The notes below the pieces were generated by a model. That model worked only from the letters and a program-made list of their open reading frames with translations. It ran no database searches and was not told the origin of the DNA. Shown here one piece after another: positions 6,643-11,088 of a stretch of DNA of 11,088 nucleotides. Location: contig JAEZQN010000102.1 in NCBI GenBank assembly GCA_023441145.1, forward strand, positions 1-11,088. Reading direction: 5' to 3'. Both the position numbers and the translations under genes were made by a program. Source of the stretch: Bacillota bacterium. Lineage in GTDB: Bacteria > Bacillota > Clostridia > Lachnospirales > Lachnospiraceae. How positions within the stretch are numbered: position 1 is the first letter of the stretch; each line of letters starts with the position of its first letter.

Positions 6643-7779
6643 TTACCTTTCCTGTGTATAAATATTAAGAATATAGCGAATTGCATTCAGCAATTCTGTA
6701 TCTGTAACAGTGGAATCTATGACACTGTGGCAGATGGAATCCATAAGGATATACTTGATTTTACCTGCTGACATTTTTTTGTCATTCTTGGATACGGCTA
6801 AAACATCCTCAGGAAGTAAACCTGTGGCTCTTACAGGTAAATGAAACGCCTTAATCATATTCTCTATATCAAGAAGCTCCTTGTCGCTAATATAGCCTCT
6901 TTGATTAGAAATAAAGGCTGAGGCAACCATTCCTATTGCTACACATTCTCCATGTAATAGCTCAAAATCCTTGAGTTTCTCAATGGCATGTCCAAGAGTA
7001 TGTCCAAGATTTAAAAGAGCACGATCGCCTTTCTCTGTAGGGTCCTTTTCTACCGTTAATTGTTTATGATAACAGCAACGATGTACCATAGCTGCTAGAG
7101 AAAGTTCATCATACTGAAGAAGCTCATTTGTATGAAGCTTTAGCCATTCATAAAAGTGTTTATCACCAATAAGCGCATATTTGATTCCTTCTCCAAAACC
7201 AGAATAATACACTCGTTTTGGTAGAGTTTTTACAGTATTTAAGTTTATATACACAGATTTTGGCTGATAAAAAGCACCTACCATGTTTTTATAACCATGA
7301 AAATCGACACCAGTCTTACCACCTATGCTACTGTCTACCATGGCTAGTAAAGTGGTAGGTATCTGCATAAAACGAATTCCTCTCAAATACGTAGCAGCTG
7401 CATAACCAGTCAAATCTCCTACTACTCCACCGCCTAAAGCAAGTAATAAGTCTCCTCGGTCAAACTGAGCCTTAATAAGATGTTCATATAGATTCTGAAC
7501 AGTTTCTAAGTTCTTAGAATCTTCACCAGCCTCAAAGGTAAACGTTATTACTTCACGCGTATATTTTTTTGTAATTTCAGTTATAAGCGGTAGGTAAAGC
7601 TCCGCTGTATTACTATCACAAACAATACATGCTTTTTGATTAGAAACTGAGAGTGCTTCTAATTCCTGATAAAACCGATCATAGGAGTTTTCAAGAAGGA
7701 TGTTGTATATGGGAGTATCATTTTCTTTAATTGTAAGCATGCCACATTCATCCGTGGTCATTGGAAGATCAATTGTCAT
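6643..7779 (-). CDS. aroB: 3-dehydroquinate synthase
   Basis: AroB converts DAHP to 3-dehydroquinate, the second step of the shikimate pathway to aromatic amino acids and folate; it is a cytoplasmic enzyme requiring NAD and a divalent metal. The 378-residue protein shows the NAD-binding GGGVVGDLTGY (116-126), the PTTLLAMVDSSIGGKTGVD block (141-159), Lys164-Asn165, GEGIKY (196-201), NLGHTLGHAIE (257-267) and LHGE (275-278), which include the metal ligands. Length is slightly above the usual 350-365 because of an N-terminal extension of about 20 residues. The ATG is nevertheless supported by AAAGGA seven bases upstream. It is not part of an aro cluster here. It stands between the divIVA terminator and lspA, and probably heads its own transcript aroB-lspA-rluD. 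Confidence 0.96.
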   Translation of the reverse strand: MTIDLPMTTDECGMLTIKENDTPIYNILLENSYDRFYQELEALSVSNQKACIVCDSNTAELYLPLITEITKKYTREVITFTFEAGEDSKNLETVQNLYEHLIKAQFDRGDLLLALGGGVVGDLTGYAAATYLRGIRFMQIPTTLLAMVDSSIGGKTGVDFHGYKNMVGAFYQPKSVYINLNTVKTLPKRVYYSGFGEGIKYALIGDKHFYEWLKLHTNELLQYDELSLAAMVHRCCYHKQLTVEKDPTEKGDRALLNLGHTLGHAIEKLKDFELLHGECVAIGMVASAFISNQRGYISDKELLDIENMIKAFHLPVRATGLLPEDVLAVSKNDKKMSAGKIKYILMDSICHSVIDSTVTDTELLNAIRYILNIYTQER

Positions 7780-7821
7780 ACTATGTTCCTTTCTGTGGGT
7801 ATGTACACTTCAATAACATAT

Positions 7822-7850
7822 ATTTTACTGTACTTAGAGGGAAAAGAAAA
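7822..7850 (-). promoter_or_regulatory. Weak candidate promoter for aroB
   Basis: On the minus strand a TAAAAT box (7822-7827; 5 of 6 to the -10 consensus) has TTTTCT 17 bases upstream (7845-7850; 3 of 6 to the -35 consensus). It sits between the divIVA terminator and the aroB start, where a promoter is expected. The -35 match is poor. Confidence 0.3.
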
Positions 7851-7863
7851 GGTTTGTTTGAAA

Positions 7864-7890
7864 AAAGAACGCCCTAAAAGAACGTTCTTT
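7864..7890 (-). terminator. Intrinsic terminator after divIVA
   Basis: On the minus strand AAAGAACG and CGTTCTTT form an 8-bp stem with an 11-base loop, and the second arm runs into further Ts (complement of A at 7861-7866). It starts 14 bases past the divIVA stop codon and divides the division cluster from aroB. Confidence 0.7.
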
Positions 7891-7904
7891 CTCTTACTCT
7901 ATAA

Positions 7905-8942
7905 TTAGATATCTAAGAACTCAAAATCATCAGACGCTGCAGAAGAATTCTTTTTGTTCGCTTTCTTCTTTGGATTTACAGAAAAAAGTTGCTGTAATAA
8001 ATCTTGTTCAGTGATTTCTTCCTGTTCGTGATAATCATAGTCAGTATTCTCGTTGTCCTCTGATTCTGAAGCAGTATTATTATGATTAGTGGACTCAGCT
8101 TCCATCTGCTCTTCTAGTTCAGCTTCTTTTCTTGCTTCCTCCATAATACCAGATAAATCAATGGTAGGAATAAAATCATCCTCTAGATAGGACTCTTGTT
8201 CTTCTATGGTTGCTTCCTTGCTAGATGGTTCTATACTGTCTACATCATTACTGTTATTTTTCATAGACTTCTCTGTTTCCTCAGAGTATACCTGAGACTC
8301 ATTTGAGGTTATCTCACGAATAGTGTATTGGTTTTGCTGATTTATGCTTTTTTCCTCATAAGATTCATTAGAATTAGTGGAACTAGTAACTTCTTGGTTA
8401 CCTACTAATTGTTCTTTTAAGGCCGAGAAATCAATCATAAAAGAGTCATTATCTAATAACTCGGCTTGAGCCGTCATTAGTTGTTTATACTGAATTTTGT
8501 AATACTCAAATTGCTGCACTAAGGATGAAATTTGTAGTTTTAGATTATCTAGTGTCTTTCTAGCATCTAATTGAAGCGTTTTTGCATCATGTAGAGCAGA
8601 CTTTGTGATATTGTCAGCTTTTGCTAAGGCTTCTCGTTGGATGAGTTCAGCCTTTTTCTCTGCTTCTAATATTAAGCCTTGTGCTCGTTCATGAGCGGAT
8701 GCTTCCGTATCTTGAGCAGTTTTCTCTGCTAAGACTAAGGCTTTTTGAAGAGTCTTCTCAATGGATTTATAGTACTGCACACCATCACTTAATACGTTGA
8801 TTTTTTCATTAAGTTCTCTATTTTCCTTATATAAACTCTCATAATCGTCAACTACTTCTTTTAAAAAGGCTTCCACATCCTTTTTATCATAACCAAAACC
8901 TGTTTTAAATACTTTTCCCTGAAGTTCAATAGGTGTTAACAT
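7905..8942 (-). CDS. divIVA: DivIVA-domain cell-division/polarity protein
   Basis: DivIVA proteins bind negatively curved membrane at septa and poles and form coiled-coil scaffolds. From the ATG at 8940-8942 the protein has 345 residues, about twice the B. subtilis protein. The N-terminal domain MLTPIELQGKVFKTGFGY (1-18) followed by DKKDVEAFLKEV is diagnostic. Its F16-G17 pair replaces the Phe-Arg membrane-insertion pair of B. subtilis. A long coiled coil rich in Ala, Glu and Lys runs to about residue 165. The rest is a low-complexity, Ser/Asn/Glu-rich acidic region with TIDLSGIMEEARKEAELEEQ and a C-terminal DDFEFLDI. A longer frame extends upstream across ylmH, but AGGAGG lies six bases before this ATG and homology begins here. 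The ylmH stop TAG overlaps that ribosome site. The terminator at 7864-7890 closes the unit. Confidence 0.93.
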   Translation of the reverse strand: MLTPIELQGKVFKTGFGYDKKDVEAFLKEVVDDYESLYKENRELNEKINVLSDGVQYYKSIEKTLQKALVLAEKTAQDTEASAHERAQGLILEAEKKAELIQREALAKADNITKSALHDAKTLQLDARKTLDNLKLQISSLVQQFEYYKIQYKQLMTAQAELLDNDSFMIDFSALKEQLVGNQEVTSSTNSNESYEEKSINQQNQYTIREITSNESQVYSEETEKSMKNNSNDVDSIEPSSKEATIEEQESYLEDDFIPTIDLSGIMEEARKEAELEEQMEAESTNHNNTASESEDNENTDYDYHEQEEITEQDLLQQLFSVNPKKKANKKNSSAASDDFEFLDI

Positions 8943-8952
8943 ATTTATCCTC

Positions 8953-9708
8953 CTAAATGTATCGTAATATAGTAGCACAATAGCGGCCTTTTTTTGTTTG
9001 ATTAGAGATACCACAGTAAACATATTTACCATGTCCTCGTACTGAAATAATGTCATTCTCCTTTAATACAGTACTATTATGGGTAACTAGACGGCTATTA
9101 ATGAACACTTTTCCACTAGAAATTAATCCTGTGATACTACTACGGGATGAATTAAGCGCTAATGCTAAGATTGCATCCAACCGAGCTGAAGAAATGGTAC
9201 CCTTAACTTCCTGAAAGCTTGGTGTAATATCGATTGCATGTAAATATGTCGGAGTGCAGGTGACATAAGTATGCTTTATCTTATTAAGGGAATCGATTAT
9301 ATAGGAACTTATCGTTTCCTCTACAAATAGATATCCTATGTTATCTTTAATTAAAATATCGCCTAATTTACCACGGTTAATACCTAGGTTTACCAATGCT
9401 CCAAGAAAATCTCTATGAGTCAAGGTGTCGGCAAATTTTGCATTATTAGGGCTTATCTTTACGATAGAAATATGAAATTCTCCTAATGGAACATCGTCCA
9501 TTTGATAAAAGCATAGTCGACGACGATCCGCATTCTCGTAACCTCCCCAAAGCTTATACTGTATATGAGGTAACTCTTTTAAATGGCTAAAAAACAGATT
9601 TAATTCATTTAAATTAAGAAAATCTGTAAGTGTAGCATAACCTCTAGTTTCTGATTGGTATGCCAATTCTTTGATACGTTTTAAAAATAGTTCTTCTTCT
9701 CTGTCCAT
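8953..9708 (-). CDS. ylmH: YlmH, S4-domain ribosome-associated RNA-binding protein
   Basis: This is a 251-residue protein of the YlmH family, found beside division genes in many Gram-positives. Its B. subtilis relative has been linked to ribosome-associated quality control, binding stalled 50S subunits through its S4 domain. Visible here are the N-terminal RNA-binding-like domain with LWGGYENADRRRLCFY and THRDFLGALVNLGINRGKLGDI, and a C-terminal S4 domain beginning SSARLDAILALALNSSRSSI and continuing GKVFINSRLVTHNS. The preferred start is the ATG at 9706-9708 with AAGGTGA about five bases upstream. A GTG nine bases earlier lies inside that ribosome site and is less likely. The ylmG stop overlaps the same site, so translation is probably coupled. 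The stop TAG merges into the divIVA ribosome site. Confidence 0.93.
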   Translation of the reverse strand: MDREEELFLKRIKELAYQSETRGYATLTDFLNLNELNLFFSHLKELPHIQYKLWGGYENADRRRLCFYQMDDVPLGEFHISIVKISPNNAKFADTLTHRDFLGALVNLGINRGKLGDILIKDNIGYLFVEETISSYIIDSLNKIKHTYVTCTPTYLHAIDITPSFQEVKGTISSARLDAILALALNSSRSSITGLISSGKVFINSRLVTHNSTVLKENDIISVRGHGKYVYCGISNQTKKGRYCATILRYI

Positions 9709-9718
9709 TGTATTCACC

Positions 9719-9970
9719 TTACATTAGTCTTATCTTTAGATAAGATACGATAAATAAAGTAATGAAAGGGGTAATATCCATCTGCGTTGTACGAAACACA
9801 GAGTACTTTAATAAGTATCGAATTATACTAAAGAGAGGATCTAAGAATCTAGTAATTAGACTCTTAAATCCTTTAAAACTAGGAAACCAGGACAATATAA
9901 TATAAGCAAATACAGAATACTCTATGATAACAAAGAATATATAGAATGCTTCCTTAACTAATCCTGCCAT
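9719..9970 (-). CDS. ylmG: YlmG/YggT-family membrane protein
   Basis: This 83-residue protein of the YggT family has two hydrophobic membrane segments, about residues 8-27 and 66-80. The conserved elements are SWFP (27-30) and the FLDPLFSIIRYLL region (42-54), followed by DITPFI (65-70). Family members act at the membrane in cell division and in organising nucleoids or osmotic response; the precise function is unsettled. The position between sepF and ylmH is conserved in Firmicutes. The ATG lies five bases after the sepF stop codon, with AAGGAT about 11 bases upstream, so initiation may rely on coupling to sepF. Confidence 0.92.
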   Translation of the reverse strand: MAGLVKEAFYIFFVIIEYSVFAYIILSWFPSFKGFKSLITRFLDPLFSIIRYLLKYSVFRTTQMDITPFITLFIVSYLKIRLM

Positions 9971-9975
9971 AATAT

Positions 9976-10575
9976 TTAAAAATCCTTATTAATTGTAGGT
10001 ACTTCAAAACTATCCTCTGGTACCAACTCTAAATAATCACCGGAGATGTCAATCGTATCTGGTGAGAATATAAAAATATATTTAGAAATTTGGTGTAGTT
10101 TGCCGTTAATGGCATAGACACAACCAGAAATAAAATCCATAATTCTTTGAGCGTCTAATGGATCAAAACCTTCAAGATTAACGACAGAAGCTCGTCCAGT
10201 TAATAACATATCACAAATATCTTGTGAATCTTCAAATGAGGATGGCTTCATAATACAAACTTCTAAGCCCTTTGGTGTTGTACGTATAGGGACTATCTTA
10301 TTGGATGCAGTGCGTTCCATTCTAACACTCCTTTCCTTGCGGGGTTCAGGAATTACAGGATTTTTTTCTTCCATTGCTCGAGGAGCTTGCGCTCTAGTAG
10401 CCTTACGTTCCAATAGCTGTTGTTCTTTTATCTCATGATTTTGTTTTCTACGCTCTTTCTCTTCTTTAGCTAAGCGCTTTCTCTCATTTTCTTCAAATTC
10501 TTCTTCAAAGTCATCAAATTCACTATCTTCATTTAACTTTAAATAACCTAAGAAATTCTTTATAATGTTTGACAT
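9976..10575 (-). CDS. sepF: SepF, FtsZ-binding membrane anchor of the division ring
   Basis: SepF binds FtsZ filaments and tethers them to the membrane during septum formation. This 199-residue protein has the expected amphipathic N-terminus (MSNIIKNFLGYLKL), which inserts in the membrane. A long charged linker follows (about 15-90, rich in Glu, Lys and Arg). The C-terminal SepF domain (about 93-190) includes KIVPIRTTPKGLEVCIMKP, VVNLEGFDPLDAQRIMDFISG and a YAINGKLHQIS...FSPDTIDISG stretch. The linker makes it longer than B. subtilis SepF (about 150). The ribosome site AGGAG lies 10 bases before the ATG. The gene begins 49 bases after yggS. Confidence 0.96.
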   Translation of the reverse strand: MSNIIKNFLGYLKLNEDSEFDDFEEEFEENERKRLAKEEKERRKQNHEIKEQQLLERKATRAQAPRAMEEKNPVIPEPRKERSVRMERTASNKIVPIRTTPKGLEVCIMKPSSFEDSQDICDMLLTGRASVVNLEGFDPLDAQRIMDFISGCVYAINGKLHQISKYIFIFSPDTIDISGDYLELVPEDSFEVPTINKDF

Positions 10576-10624
10576 AATGGCTTATCTCCTATCCCAAAAT
10601 AACTATTCTAATCGAATTCGTACC

Positions 10625-11088
10625 CTATATGTTATAATTGCGCTGACCAAATATTCCAGTGCCAACCCTAACCATAGTGGCACCTTCCTCAATTGCAATT
10701 TCAAAATCTCCTGTCATTCCCATTGAAAGTATATCCATATCAATATTATCAATGTTTTTAGATTTTATGTCAATAAGTAAATTGTGCAAATTAGCGAAGT
10801 GTATTCTATTCTCCTCAGGTTCGTCAACAAAAGGGGCTATGGTCATAAGACCTTTAATTTTAATATTAGGTAATTTAGCAATCTCCAATATTAAAGGTAG
10901 AGTTTCTTCTTCTTTAACACCGAATTTAGTATCTTCTTTTGCTATATTAACTTCTATTAAGATGTTAACAGAAGTATTTTTTTTGCTAGCCTCTTCACTA
11001 ATCTGCTTGGCCAGTCTTAGGGAGTCTACTGAATGAATCAGGCATACCTTGTCTACAATGTATTTTACTTTGTTACGCTGTAAATGTC
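10625..11088 (-). CDS. yggS: YggS/PLPBP-family pyridoxal-phosphate homeostasis protein (5' end beyond window)
   Basis: This is the C-terminal two thirds of a YggS-family protein, a PLP-binding TIM-barrel protein with no known catalysis that keeps vitamin B6 and amino-acid pools balanced. The frame is open to the right edge. The visible part begins HLQRNKVKYIVDKV, then IHSVDSLRLA, ILIEVNIAKEDTKFGV, IKIKGLMTIAP, LSMGMTGDFEIAIEEGATMVR and GTGIFGQRNY at the C-terminus. These are the family's ordered blocks, including the phosphate-binding MGMTxD and RVGTxIFG loops. The PLP lysine and start codon lie outside the window. A TTG-initiated 87-residue reading of this frame is only an internal start. 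Placement directly before sepF is typical of Gram-positive division clusters. Confidence 0.95.
   Translation of the reverse strand, partial: HLQRNKVKYIVDKVCLIHSVDSLRLAKQISEEASKKNTSVNILIEVNIAKEDTKFGVKEEETLPLILEIAKLPNIKIKGLMTIAPFVDEPEENRIHFANLHNLLIDIKSKNIDNIDMDILSMGMTGDFEIAIEEGATMVRVGTGIFGQRNYNI

Noticed and set aside
6639..6686. N-terminal extension of LspA
   Set aside because: It lies within aroB; the downstream ATG has a strong ribosome site and gives the normal LspA beginning.
8943..9056. N-terminal extension of DivIVA
   Set aside because: It would overlap ylmH by about 100 bases, lacks family similarity, and the internal ATG has an AGGAGG site at ideal spacing.
10625..10888. Separate 87-residue gene
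   Set aside because: The same frame continues without interruption to the right edge with YggS sequence; the TTG is internal.
10659..11036. Plus-strand open frame of 125 codons
   Set aside because: Antisense to yggS, whose minus-strand frame matches its family across the whole visible length.

Overview
The window looks like a chromosomal segment of a low-GC Gram-positive anaerobe, most likely a clostridium of the Lachnospiraceae type. This is inferred from the AT-rich sequence, the strong AGGAGG-type ribosome sites, and the cell-division cluster yggS-sepF-ylmG-ylmH-divIVA, which is typical of Firmicutes. Species cannot be fixed from the sequence alone.

The window has two halves. Positions about 5196-11088 are conserved core genes, all on the minus strand. 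In transcription order they are yggS (its 5' end lies beyond the right edge), sepF, ylmG, ylmH and divIVA, then an intrinsic terminator, then aroB, lspA and an rluD-type pseudouridine synthase. Junctions are tight: several stop codons overlap or adjoin the next gene's ribosome site. The cluster joins division-site and polar proteins (SepF, YlmG, DivIVA), a ribosome-associated S4 protein (YlmH), lipoprotein maturation (LspA), chorismate synthesis (AroB) and rRNA modification.

Positions about 1-5160 are accessory. Directly after the rluD-type gene comes an AAA ATPase of the DUF4143 type whose C-terminal nuclease-like domain has lost key residues. Next is a BlaI/MecI repressor with candidate operators upstream. 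Then, after a terminator, comes a cytoplasmic protein with the class C beta-lactamase/serine hydrolase fold whose catalytic Ser, Lys and Asn are all replaced. No BlaR1 sensor-protease is present.

The left edge holds a plus-strand TniQ/TnsD-family gene, the target-selection component of Tn7-like transposons. It is followed by a long perfect hairpin. About 150-450 bp further on is an intergenic stretch with direct repeats, two close and one degenerate, that resemble the transposase-binding repeats of a Tn7-like end. The left half is therefore best read as the right end of a Tn7-like element lying beside a small regulatory/ATPase island and then the core chromosome. The exact element boundary cannot be proven from this window.
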